Origin: Planctomycetota bacterium
GTDB taxonomy: Bacteria; Planctomycetota; UBA1135; GCA-002686595
Direction: 5' to 3'
Assembly: GCA_016779205.1 (NCBI GenBank)
Contig: JADHOC010000004.1
Location: 1 to 64,000 of the forward strand
Length of the DNA: 64,000 nucleotides
In this document: piece after piece, positions 51,042 to 59,304 of the stretch
Numbering within the stretch: position 1 is the first letter of the stretch
Layout of the letters: every line of letters starts with the position of its first letter
Notes under the pieces: generated by a model
The model's database searches: none
Told to the model about the DNA's origin: nothing
The model's input: only the letters and a program-made list of their open reading frames with translations
Translations under genes and position numbers: made by a program

Positions 51042-52415
51042 TCAGCGAGCGGTCATCGAGCGGAGCGCGCGGGTCCACCAGGACTCGCGCGCTTCGCTCT
51101 TGAGGGTCCAGACCTCGACGGGCGGGCGGGCCTCGAGCTGCGCCTTCAGCTCCTCCCCCGCGGCCTCCAGGACCGCGACCGCCTCGGCCTGACCGGACTG
51201 CAGCTCGCTCATCAGCGATTGAACCTCACCGCGCAGGCTCTCGATCTCGGCCGTGCGCGCAGCGAGCTCCGCCGCGCGTCGGTCCTCCGCCGCCGCGAGC
51301 TCCCCCTGGAACTCCGCCCGCTCCAGGGCCGCGCTCTCCTGGGCCTCCCTCAGCGCCGCGCGCGCCGCCGCCGTGGAGCGCTCCGCCGCCGCGATTCGCT
51401 CGTCGAAGCGAGCCCGGTCCCGGGCGCTGGCCTCCACGATGACTCCGAGCTCCGCGCCACGTCGGACCGCCTGTCGATCCGACTCCGCGAGCCGGTCCTC
51501 GAGCGCGCCGAGCTGCTCGAGCCCCGCGAGTCGCGCCGCCTCGGCCCTCGACCGCTCGTCCGCGGCCTCGGCCAGCAGCCGCTCCACCCGTCGCTGCTCG
51601 TCGTCCAGGGCAGCCGAGCTGGCCTCGAGGCGCGCCGCGAGCGCCGCGCGTTCCTCCCCGGAGGCCGTGACCATCGCGCCCATGGAGGCCTGCAGGCGCG
51701 CCAGGTCTCCGTCGAGCTGGGACCGCAGGGCCACCTCACGGTCCGCCGCGCGCTCCTCGAGCCAGCCCGGGAGCATGGCCGTGACCGTGAGCGCCGACAC
51801 CGACATGAGCCCGAGCGCCGCCGCTGAGGCCCGACGCCAGGGCCTCGAGCGCTCCTGCAGCTCGAGCTCGAGCACTCTCCGCTGGGCCATGAGCAAGGAC
51901 GCGGTGCTCGCCTGCCGCTCACGCTCCGCCAGATCGAGGCGGGTCTCCAGGTCCTGGCAGAGGCCGATGAGCGCATCCCGGCTCGCACCCGAGCTACGGA
52001 CGGCCTCCGCGATGCCGTCCCCCTGATCGCCGCGCGACGGGGAGACGGTGACCTGGTCCGCGCTCGACGGGGCGTCGGCGCCCCCGGCGACGGTCGCCTC
52101 CGCGGCCGGTTGCGGTGGACTCGGCTGCTGCGGGCTGGCCTGCTGCGGGCTGAGCGGCGGGGTGCGCTTCGCGGCGCCAGGGGCGCCGGGGAAGGCCTCT
52201 GCGAGGTCCAGGCCCCGCACGCAGCGGACCTCCTTCCGTCCGCGGCGCCGGGTCTCGTAGAGCAGCTCACCACGGTCGCACCGGGCCTCGAGGTCCTCCA
52301 CCGGAACCCGCACCCGGCCAGCGGCCTCCTCCAGCGTGAAGAGGGCGCCGGGGTCGAGGGCTTCGGCCGCAGCCGCGCCCGCCGCCGGAGCAGGTTGGGT
52401 GGTGTCCCTCGCCAT
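51042..52415 (-). CDS. Membrane-anchored MerR-like helix-turn-helix protein with long coiled coil
   Basis: The 457-residue protein starts at the ATG at 52415, which lies 6 nt after a TATCGT box. Residues 25-76 form a MerR/excisionase-like unit (L-F-T-L-E-E-A-A-G-R-V, L-E-A-R-C-D-R-G-E-L, V-R-G-L-D-L-A-E-A-F). A Gln/Pro linker (Q-Q-A-S-P-Q-Q-P-S-P-P-Q) and a coiled-coil stretch (130-190) lead to one transmembrane helix at 196-217. From 220 to 445 the sequence is an almost unbroken Ala/Arg/Glu coiled coil. Order and positions match the gene at 48378. The function is unknown; a membrane-tethered DNA-binding scaffold is one reading. Confidence 0.75.
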   Translation of the reverse strand: MARDTTQPAPAAGAAAAEALDPGALFTLEEAAGRVRVPVEDLEARCDRGELLYETRRRGRKEVRCVRGLDLAEAFPGAPGAAKRTPPLSPQQASPQQPSPPQPAAEATVAGGADAPSSADQVTVSPSRGDQGDGIAEAVRSSGASRDALIGLCQDLETRLDLAERERQASTASLLMAQRRVLELELQERSRPWRRASAAALGLMSVSALTVTAMLPGWLEERAADREVALRSQLDGDLARLQASMGAMVTASGEERAALAARLEASSAALDDEQRRVERLLAEAADERSRAEAARLAGLEQLGALEDRLAESDRQAVRRGAELGVIVEASARDRARFDERIAAAERSTAAARAALREAQESAALERAEFQGELAAAEDRRAAELAARTAEIESLRGEVQSLMSELQSGQAEAVAVLEAAGEELKAQLEARPPVEVWTLKSEARESWWTRALRSMTAR

Positions 52416-52421
52416 GGCCCG

Positions 52422-52427
52422 ACGATA
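52422..52427 (-). promoter_or_regulatory. -10 box TATCGT, leaderless spacing
   Basis: On the minus strand TATCGT is followed by 6 nt and the ATG at 52415. Confidence 0.45.
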
Positions 52428-52567
52428 GGAACCTGCGAGGGGCGATCTCAACCCTCACGCGCCCAACCCGCGAGCCCCTTCAACGCCGCCCGCTTGGCCA
52501 ATGCTCTTTTCTTGCCAATGCCCGAATTCTGAACCCCGCGAGTCGGCCCTCTGGCAACCTCCCGCCC

Positions 52568-53557
52568 ATGGCTGACGGCTACTCGAGCGATCACGACTAC
52601 TTCGCGAGCTACGCGGACCCCGGAGTCCACCGGCTCATGATCCAGGACCACGCCCGGACCGACGGCTACCGTCGGGCGATCGAGTCCGTGGCGAAGGGGA
52701 AGCGGATCCTCGACGTGGGGACCGGCACGGGGATCCTGTCGATGTTCGCCGCCCGCGCCGGGGCCGCCCACGTGGACGCCGTCGACTCCTCCGCCATCAT
52801 CGACGTGGCCCGGGACGTGGCGGCCGACAACGGCCTCGGCGACCGGATCACGTTCCACCGCGGGCGGATGGAGGACCTCGATCTCGAGGGCAACTACGAC
52901 CTCATCATCTCCGAGTGGATGGGCTTCTTTGGCCTCGCGGAGCTGATGTTCGAGTCCGTCATCGACGCCCGGGACCGCTACATGAAGCCCGGCGGACACA
53001 TGCTCCCGCGGACGCTTCGGCTGTGCGTGGCCGCGGTGGACGACAGCCACGTGCACCAGGACCTGGGCCTCGGCCTGTGGGAGCGCCCGGTGTACGGGCT
53101 CGACTACTCCAGGCTGATCGAGGCCGAGGTGCAGAGCTTCATCACCGCCGCCTGCGACCTCAAGCCCGCGTCGCTCCTGGGGACGCCCGTCGACGTGCTC
53201 GACCTCGACCTCGACCACGCGTGCGCCGACGACTTCTTCTTCACCACGGCGGCCACGCTGCTCGTGGAGCGCGCCGGGACGGTCCACGGCTTCGGCGGCT
53301 GGTTCGAGGTGGACCTCACCCCCGACGTCGAGCTCTCGTGCTCGCCCATGGTGCCGCCCACCCACTGGCGACAGTCGTTCTTCCCCGTCCGCCCCTTCGC
53401 GGTCGAGGAGAACGATCGGATCCGCCTGGCCATGAACGCTGAGCGCACCGAGGCCGGCGACCAGCGCCTGCCCCTGTACTTCGTCGACGGTGAGCTGGTT
53501 CGCGACGGCAAGGTGCTCCACCGCTTCTTCTACCGGCACCACGGCAGCTTCGAGTGA
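52568..53557 (+). CDS. PRMT-type protein arginine methyltransferase
   Basis: The 329-residue protein carries the full set of eukaryotic type I arginine methyltransferase marks. These are the N-terminal Y-F-A-S-Y-A-D-P-G-V-H-R-L-M-I-Q-D, motif I I-L-D-V-G-T-G-T-G-I-L-S, and the double-E loop S-E116-W-M-G with E125 in G-L-A-E-L-M. The THW loop T265-H-W-R-Q-S is also present, followed by a beta-barrel half. Such enzymes transfer methyl from SAM to arginine of proteins and are rare in bacteria. Both catalytic glutamates and THW are intact, so an active enzyme is expected. Targets are unknown. The gene is monocistronic, convergent with the third sulfatase-fold gene; an AT-richer patch lies at 52495-52530 upstream. 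Confidence 0.88.
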   Translation: MADGYSSDHDYFASYADPGVHRLMIQDHARTDGYRRAIESVAKGKRILDVGTGTGILSMFAARAGAAHVDAVDSSAIIDVARDVAADNGLGDRITFHRGRMEDLDLEGNYDLIISEWMGFFGLAELMFESVIDARDRYMKPGGHMLPRTLRLCVAAVDDSHVHQDLGLGLWERPVYGLDYSRLIEAEVQSFITAACDLKPASLLGTPVDVLDLDLDHACADDFFFTTAATLLVERAGTVHGFGGWFEVDLTPDVELSCSPMVPPTHWRQSFFPVRPFAVEENDRIRLAMNAERTEAGDQRLPLYFVDGELVRDGKVLHRFFYRHHGSFE

Positions 53558-53596
53558 GCCCCGGCGGGGGCGTGCACGGGCCTGCGCCCGGCCCCG

Positions 53597-55093
53597 TCAA
53601 TCGTCCTCGTCCTCGAAGCCCCCGTAGCCAAGCCCCCGCAGGGCCTCGGCCTGGGCGGGGTCGAACCTCGACGGCCGCGGGTCCGCCGCCCCGCGCCACA
53701 GCGCATGGGCGCGCTCGAGGTCCTCGAGGGCCGCTCGCGCCGCTGGATCCAGGGACGGCTCCGCGAGGAGGTCCCTGCGCTCCCCGGGATCGCTCCCGAG
53801 GTCGAAGAGCTGGCGCACCCCCAGGTACGGGGCCTTGACGAGCTTCCAGTCCCCGAGCCACACGGCCTGGGGCTTGGCGTCGCCCGCCCACGCGAGGTCG
53901 GGGGCCTGCTCGAGGAGCGGGCCCGGCTGGGTGGCCTCGGAGAAGACCGCGCGCACGGGGAGCGGCTCGCCCCGAAGGGCTCCCGCCAGGCTGCGTCCTC
54001 TTCCCGGGTCATCGCCCGGGCCCGGGGCCAGCCCCACCGCGGCCAGGATCGTGGGCGCCACATCCACACCCGATACCGGCGTCGCGACCCGCAGGCCCCT
54101 GTCGGCTCCGGGACCGCGGACGATCAACGGGACGCGCACGTCAGGCTCCCCGACCCAGAGGCCGTGGTTCCAGAAGTTGCCCTGCTCCCAGAAGGTCTCG
54201 CCGTGGTCGGCGGTGACCACCACCAGGGTCTCCTGGAGGAGGCCCCGGGCCGCGAGGCCAGCGAGGAGCCTGCCGATCTCCGCGTCGAGATACTGCACCT
54301 CCTGCCCATAGAGCTCGGCGAGCCTTTGATCCCGCGGGCTCGGGGAGGCGTCGACCGGTCCGGCGAGCTCCACGGGAAGGCCCGCCGCGATCACGCCCTG
54401 CTGGCCGGGCGCTCGCCCCAGGAGCCGCTGCTGCTGGGCGGAGACCGCCGCCTCGATCTCGCCGAAGCCCGCGACCGCCTCGGCGCCCGGTGCTCCATAG
54501 GGCGCGTGGGGGTCGAAGTAGTGGGCGAAGATGAACCTCCGCTCCCCCTCGCCTGGGGCGACCGCCCCGTCGAGGTGGTCCAGGATCGCGCTGGTCACGG
54601 ATCCCGCCACACGCTGGGCCTGGTCATTGCCGCCCGGCGATGCCGGGAGGTCGAGGCGCTCGTCGTAGGACTGGAACCCCTGGTCCATGCCAGTCGCAGA
54701 GATGAGGGCCGAGGAGGCCACGAAGGCCGAGCACTGGAAGCCCGCCTCGGAGAGGGTCTCGGCGAGCATCCGATTGGAGCGGTCCACCGAGAACCCGTTG
54801 CGAACGACACCGTGTCGCAGGGGATACGCGCCCGTCATGAGCGACGTGTGGGAGCTCAGGGTCGTGGCCGCGGCGGAGCTGCAGCGCTCGAAGACGACCC
54901 CCTCCGAGGCGAGGGCGTCCAGGGCAGGTGTCTCGAAACGTGTCTCGCCGTAGGCCCCCAGGTGGTCCGCCCGGGTGGTGTCCAGGGTGATCAGCAGCAC
55001 GTGACGCGGCTCGGGAGCCCGGTCCCCACCACAGGCGGTGGCGAGGCCGAGGAGGGCGAGGGGGGGCAGCCAGGGGGGCGAGCGGAACGTCAT
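53597..55093 (-). CDS. Sulfatase-fold lipoprotein with Thr in the nucleophile position
   Basis: The 498-residue protein has a lipoprotein signal ending at Cys21 (L-G-L-A-T-A-C-G-G-D). The alkaline-phosphatase superfamily core is shown by L-L-I-T-L-D38-T-T-R-A-D-H-L-G-A-Y-G, T78-L-S-S-H82-T-S-L-M-T-G, A-D-H-G-E-T-F and F-A-H-Y-F-D-P-H-A-P-Y. As in the genes at 14810 and 16646, Thr replaces the formylglycine Cys, and the protein closes with L-R-G-L-G-Y-G-G. It is probably a phosphodiesterase or phosphotransferase-type enzyme on the outer face of a membrane. Minus-strand TACATT near 55133-55138 may be the -10 box. Confidence 0.86.
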   Translation of the reverse strand: MTFRSPPWLPPLALLGLATACGGDRAPEPRHVLLITLDTTRADHLGAYGETRFETPALDALASEGVVFERCSSAAATTLSSHTSLMTGAYPLRHGVVRNGFSVDRSNRMLAETLSEAGFQCSAFVASSALISATGMDQGFQSYDERLDLPASPGGNDQAQRVAGSVTSAILDHLDGAVAPGEGERRFIFAHYFDPHAPYGAPGAEAVAGFGEIEAAVSAQQQRLLGRAPGQQGVIAAGLPVELAGPVDASPSPRDQRLAELYGQEVQYLDAEIGRLLAGLAARGLLQETLVVVTADHGETFWEQGNFWNHGLWVGEPDVRVPLIVRGPGADRGLRVATPVSGVDVAPTILAAVGLAPGPGDDPGRGRSLAGALRGEPLPVRAVFSEATQPGPLLEQAPDLAWAGDAKPQAVWLGDWKLVKAPYLGVRQLFDLGSDPGERRDLLAEPSLDPAARAALEDLERAHALWRGAADPRPSRFDPAQAEALRGLGYGGFEDEDD

Positions 55094-55367
55094 GTCGCAG
55101 ATGGAGCCTCACGGGGGCGCGAGGTTCAGGGAATGTAGCCGCCTGAGCACGTCGGGATAGACTCAAGAGGTGGAACCTGAAGGGGTACGGACCCCTCCAC
55201 CCAACGTGGGAGTTCCCTGAGGACGGCCTCCGGTCGCGCTTGACACTCGTCACCCATCCCTCGAAGCTCCTCCTGGGGAGAACGGTCCTCAGACCTCACT
55301 CTCCACGGTCCCATCCACCCGCAGGCCCCCCGGCCCGCGCTTCCCGCCTCACGTCTCCCGGACGCTC

Positions 55368-56954
55368 ATGATGCTTCGCACTCTCCTCGCCACCGCCGTC
55401 GCAGGCCTCGGACTGCTCACCGCCGGGTCGGCCACCGCCCAGGCCCCGCTGACCACCGAGCTCTTCGTCTCCGGGCTCCAGAACCCGACCGACCTGACGT
55501 TCGCCCCGGGCGACCCCTCGCGGATCTTCGTGATCGAGCAGGCGGGCCGCGTGCGCGTCGTCGAGAACGGGACGCTGCTCACCACTCCGTTCCTGAACAT
55601 CAACCCCGAGGTCGGCTCGGGCGGTGAGCGCGGCCTGCTCGGCCTCGCGTTCCACCCCGACTACGCGAACAACGGCCGGTTCTTCGTCAGCTACACGAAC
55701 AACTCCGGAAACTCCCGGGTGGCCGAGTACACCGTGTCCTCGGACCCGAACGTCGCCAACCCCACGCGGGTCCAGTTCATCTCCCAGGTGAACCAGGACT
55801 TCTCCAACCACAACGGGGGCTGCATCAAGTTCGGTCCGGACGGCAAGCTCTACTTCGGCCTCGGCGACGGCGGCTCGGGTAACGACCCGAACGGCCGGGC
55901 GCAGAACGGCCAGAGCCTCCTGGGCAAGATGCTCCGCTATGACGTGGACATCGCCGCACCGTTCATCCCGTCGGACAACCCCTTCCTCAGCAACGGGTCC
56001 ATCCGCAACGAGATCTACCACCTCGGCCTCCGCAACCCCTGGCGCTTCACCTTCGACCGGGCCACCGGCGACATGTGGATCGCCGACGTCGGTCAGAACC
56101 AGCGCGAGGAGGTCGACTTCATCCCCGCCGGCCAGGCTGGGCTCAACCTCGGGTGGCGCTGCAAGGAAGGCACCCGCTGCACGGGTCTCTCCGGCTGCAG
56201 CTGCACCAACACCACCCTCCTCGACCCGATCCAGGAGTACAACCACGGCCAGGGCTGCAGCATCACCGGCGGGATGATCTACCGCGGGAACGCGATCCCG
56301 AGCCTCCAGGGCACGTACTTCTACGCCGACTACTGCTCCAACAAGATCTGGAGCATCGAGTACGACGGCAGCTCCGTGCAGAACTTCACGGACCGCACCA
56401 TCGAGCTCCGCCCCACCTCTGGCTTCATCGGCTCGATCTCCTCGTTCGGCGAGGACCACGACGGCGAGGTCTACATCGTCACCCAGAGCGGCGGCCGCAT
56501 CTGGAAGATCATCGAGGAGCCGCCCGCCTGTGGGTTCACGAGCTACTGCTCCTCCAACCCCGGCAGCTCCGGCGCCGCCGCGCAGATCGCCGCCACCGGC
56601 TCCGCCAGCATCGCGACCAACAACTTCGTGATCGCCGCCTCTGGCCTCCCGCCCTTCACGGTGGGCCTGTTCTTCTACGGTCCCGAGCAGACCCAGATCT
56701 CCAGCGGACTGGGCAACCTCTGCGTGGTCGGCAACGCGCAGATGCCCGCGGTGCGGCTCTACCCGGCCGTCCAGGCCGGCATCCTCGGCAGCGTCGCGCG
56801 GGCCGTTGACTTCAACGACCCGAACCAGTCGACGGGCCCCGGCGCGATCCTCCCGGGCATGACCCTGAACTTCCAGTGCTACTTCCGCGACAACGTCTCG
56901 GGCGTGCCGACGTTCAACTTCAGCAACGCGATGTCGGTGCTCTTCTGCCCCTGA
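55368..56954 (+). CDS. Secreted PQQ-dependent sugar (sorbosone/glucose-type) dehydrogenase with C-terminal sorting-type domain
   Basis: The 528-residue protein has a signal peptide (T-A-V-A-G-L-G-L-L-T-A-G-S-A-T-A-Q). Residues 28-385 form a six-bladed propeller of the soluble quinoprotein glucose/sorbosone dehydrogenase family: L-Q-N-P-T-D-L-T-F-A-P, E-R-G-L-L-G-L-A-F-H-P-D-Y, L-Y-F-G-L-G-D-G-G-S, G-L-R-N-P-W-R-F-T-F-D and D-V-G-Q-N-Q-R-E-E-V-D. The family uses PQQ and calcium to oxidise sugars. The last 130 residues are a divergent copy of the shared C-terminal domain: S-Y-C-S-S-N-P-G-S-S-G, G-N-L-C-V-V-G, C-Y-F-R-D and F-N-F-S-N-A-M-S-V-L-F. An intrinsic terminator follows 20 nt after the stop. 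Confidence 0.88.
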   Translation: MMLRTLLATAVAGLGLLTAGSATAQAPLTTELFVSGLQNPTDLTFAPGDPSRIFVIEQAGRVRVVENGTLLTTPFLNINPEVGSGGERGLLGLAFHPDYANNGRFFVSYTNNSGNSRVAEYTVSSDPNVANPTRVQFISQVNQDFSNHNGGCIKFGPDGKLYFGLGDGGSGNDPNGRAQNGQSLLGKMLRYDVDIAAPFIPSDNPFLSNGSIRNEIYHLGLRNPWRFTFDRATGDMWIADVGQNQREEVDFIPAGQAGLNLGWRCKEGTRCTGLSGCSCTNTTLLDPIQEYNHGQGCSITGGMIYRGNAIPSLQGTYFYADYCSNKIWSIEYDGSSVQNFTDRTIELRPTSGFIGSISSFGEDHDGEVYIVTQSGGRIWKIIEEPPACGFTSYCSSNPGSSGAAAQIAATGSASIATNNFVIAASGLPPFTVGLFFYGPEQTQISSGLGNLCVVGNAQMPAVRLYPAVQAGILGSVARAVDFNDPNQSTGPGAILPGMTLNFQCYFRDNVSGVPTFNFSNAMSVLFCP

Positions 56955-56974
56955 TCCTGCATCGTCGCCAGACC

Positions 56975-57016
56975 GAGAGCGCCCGCGCCGCCTGATCAGG
57001 CAGCGCGGGCGCTCTC
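56975..57016. terminator. Intrinsic terminator, probably bidirectional
   Basis: The 14-bp perfect stem GAGAGCGCCCGCGC (56975-56988) pairs with 57003-57016. Its loop holds a second palindrome, GCCTGATCAGGC, so the hairpin can extend further. TTTGG follows on the plus strand. It lies between the convergent dehydrogenase and GGDEF-like genes and is the clearest terminator in the window. Confidence 0.85.
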
Positions 57017-57041
57017 TTTGGTGGGAGCTCGGCGCGCGGGA

Positions 57042-58076
57042 TCAGGCGCTGCGCCTGGACTGCAGGTCGAGGTTGGCCTTGAAGATCTCGCCCATGAGCT
57101 CACGCTTCAGGTCCGCCCGGTTCTCGCCGCTGTCGAGCCCCTGGACCTCGCGGTAGACGGAGGCCACACCGGTGTCCTCGACACCGGCAGAGCGCAGCCG
57201 CGCGACCTCGGCCTCGGTGGTCTCCAGGGACCGGGTGAGCTTCTCGATCCGACGGTTGAGCTGGAGCAGGCTGCGCTCGAGCCCCGCACGATCCTCCCCC
57301 TGCTCGAGGGAGGTCGACATGGCCTCGATGCGGGCGTTGGCCATCTCGAGGTCGCGGGACCATCGCTCGCGCTCCTGTTGCACGGCGCGCTGGATGACCT
57401 CCTCGGCGATCTCATCCGCCGCCTTCTCCAGCGGGGCGCCCTCGGCCACGAGGCCCTCGAGGCGCTCGCGGTAGCCCATGCGCTCGGCCCGGGCCAGGAG
57501 CTCCGCCACATCGCCGGCCGGCGGGGCCGGCGGCGCCGGCTCCTTCTCGTAGAGCTGGTAGAGCTCGGTCTGCACGACCTGGCCCCCACCGCTCGCGACA
57601 GCGACCGAGAGCCCCTCCTCCGCCACGCGCTCGAGGGTCGCCACGGAGGTCGCGGCCTCGTCCTGGTTGTGGGCGACCCCGATCGACGCGCTGACGCGGA
57701 TCGACTTGCCGCCGACCTTGAACTGCATCTCCCGCGCCCCCTTGAGCACCCGCTCACTGATGGCGCGAGCGGCGGCAGGCATGGTGTGCGGGATGAGGAC
57801 CATGAGCCGGTCATCCACCACGGTCCCCAGCAGGTCACCGGCGCGGGTCTCGCCCTGCAGCAGCTCAACGAAGGCCTGGAGGATCGTGCCCCTGGCCTCG
57901 TAGCCGTGCATGGTTTGGATGTCCACGAGCCGATCCACCTCGATCAGGAGGCACGCCACCGGGTAGTCGTAGCGCCGCGCCCGATCGAACTCGATCTGCA
58001 TCAGCGACCGGACCTCGTCGTCCGTGAAGAGCGGCTTGCCGCTCGGATTGAAGCTCAGCGTTCCAGGGTTCGGCAT
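57042..58076 (-). CDS. Degenerate GGDEF-domain protein with C-terminal coiled coil
   Basis: The 344-residue protein has a GGDEF-fold region at residues 15-165, shown by F-D-R-A-R-R-Y-D-Y-P-V-A-C-L-L-I-E-V-D near the start and V-S-A-S-I-G-V-A near the end. The signature loop reads V-V-D-D-R instead of G-G-D-E-F, so it should not make cyclic di-GMP. A Pro/Ala linker (A-P-P-A-P-P-A-G) leads to a long Glu/Arg-rich coiled coil (about 195-320). No membrane helix is visible, so it is probably cytosolic. It may bind a nucleotide or act as a scaffold. Confidence 0.78.
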   Translation of the reverse strand: MPNPGTLSFNPSGKPLFTDDEVRSLMQIEFDRARRYDYPVACLLIEVDRLVDIQTMHGYEARGTILQAFVELLQGETRAGDLLGTVVDDRLMVLIPHTMPAAARAISERVLKGAREMQFKVGGKSIRVSASIGVAHNQDEAATSVATLERVAEEGLSVAVASGGGQVVQTELYQLYEKEPAPPAPPAGDVAELLARAERMGYRERLEGLVAEGAPLEKAADEIAEEVIQRAVQQERERWSRDLEMANARIEAMSTSLEQGEDRAGLERSLLQLNRRIEKLTRSLETTEAEVARLRSAGVEDTGVASVYREVQGLDSGENRADLKRELMGEIFKANLDLQSRRSA

Positions 58077-58232
58077 GGGGAGCAGTCACCCGGGTGAGGT
58101 GACAGGGGGAACGTCGACTACACCCTCGTGGGCCCTTGAGGGCCCCCCCAGGATCCCGCCCTGGCCCGTCTCCAAGCGAGAGGATCGGCCGCCCGCGGGG
58201 CCCCGAGGGGCCGCCCCGGGACATGGGCTGGC

Positions 58233-59264
58233 CTAGCTGCCCTCGACGAGCGCGGCAGCCACCCGGCCGGCGCCGGCGCCGTCCACCAGCCGGCTTCCGA
58301 CCGCGCCCATCCGGCCCCGGAGGTCGCCATCCTCCAGCAGGGCCTCGAGGGCCGCGGAGCAGCTCGCCGCCTCCAGGTCGCGGTCCCATCCCAGGTTGCA
58401 GACCATCCCGCGCCGCTCGAGGTCCGCGACGATCGGAGCCTGGTTCTCCGCCAGGATCACGCAGGCCACGGGGACCCCAAAGGCGCCCATCTCCCAGAGG
58501 GTGCTCCCTCCCGCGCAGACCGCAAGGTCGGCCCACTCCAGCATGGGAACCATGTCGGAGACCGGGTCCAGCACGCGACAGCCGGCGAGCCTCGACGCCG
58601 CCGCGTCCACCGCCGACCGGTGGGGGTTGGCCGCGCCCACGATCACCCTCGTCTCCGACGGACCGTCGCGGAGCTCGCACAGGGCCTCGATGATCCGGGT
58701 GGTGGCGTTGCCAGGATCGCTCCCCCCCATGGTCACCAGCAGTCGGTCGGCCCGACCTCCCCGGACCTCGACGGTCCGCTCGCCGAGCGCCCGGACGAAT
58801 TCCGGCCGGAGCAAGGCGTACCTCGGCCCCAGGAGCAGCCGCTCCACGCCCGGGTAGTCCTCCTCGCGCGCGTGGCTGTTCTGGTTCAAGAGGAGGTCCG
58901 CCGCGTAGCGCTCCAGGTGCGCGAAGTCGTCGATGAGCGCGAGCTTCACGCCGGCTCCGCGGAGGGCCCGCTGATAGTCGAGGCCGAAGCGGTAGCCGTC
59001 CGTCAGCACCCACTCGGCCCCTTCCTCGCCCGCGATCCGGAGCGTCGCCGCCGCATCCTCGGCCGTCCCCACCTCCTCTCCGAGCCGCGCGACCTTGACG
59101 CCCGCCGAGAGGACGCGCTCCACCAGCGCCTCCGGGCACTCCGCAGAGGCCATGACCGGCGTGACCCCACGCTCGCGCAGCGCGAGCGCGAGCGCGAGGC
59201 ACCGCATGACATGGCCCGTGCCCTGGGAGGCGCTGGCGTCGGCGCGGAGGACGATGGCGTTCAT
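58233..59264 (-). CDS. pseG: UDP-sugar hydrolase PseG of the pseudaminic acid pathway
   Basis: PseG removes UDP from UDP-2,4-diacetamido-2,4,6-trideoxy-beta-L-altropyranose, a step in pseudaminic acid synthesis for surface glycans or flagellin. The 343-residue protein starts at the ATG at 59264. Marks are the N-terminal R-A-D-A-S-A-S-Q-G-T-G-H-V-M-R-C-L-A-L-A, L-T-D-G-Y, L-L-V-T-M-G-G-S-D-P-G-N and C-A-G-G-S-T-L-W-E-M. No other pse gene is in the window. It lies 40 bp after the end of the PVC cytochrome gene and may be cotranscribed. Confidence 0.88.
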   Translation of the reverse strand: MNAIVLRADASASQGTGHVMRCLALALALRERGVTPVMASAECPEALVERVLSAGVKVARLGEEVGTAEDAAATLRIAGEEGAEWVLTDGYRFGLDYQRALRGAGVKLALIDDFAHLERYAADLLLNQNSHAREEDYPGVERLLLGPRYALLRPEFVRALGERTVEVRGGRADRLLVTMGGSDPGNATTRIIEALCELRDGPSETRVIVGAANPHRSAVDAAASRLAGCRVLDPVSDMVPMLEWADLAVCAGGSTLWEMGAFGVPVACVILAENQAPIVADLERRGMVCNLGWDRDLEAASCSAALEALLEDGDLRGRMGAVGSRLVDGAGAGRVAAALVEGS

Positions 59265-59304
59265 GGGCAGGGAGAGCTCGGAAGGTCCGGGTGGCGCCCC
59301 GGCA

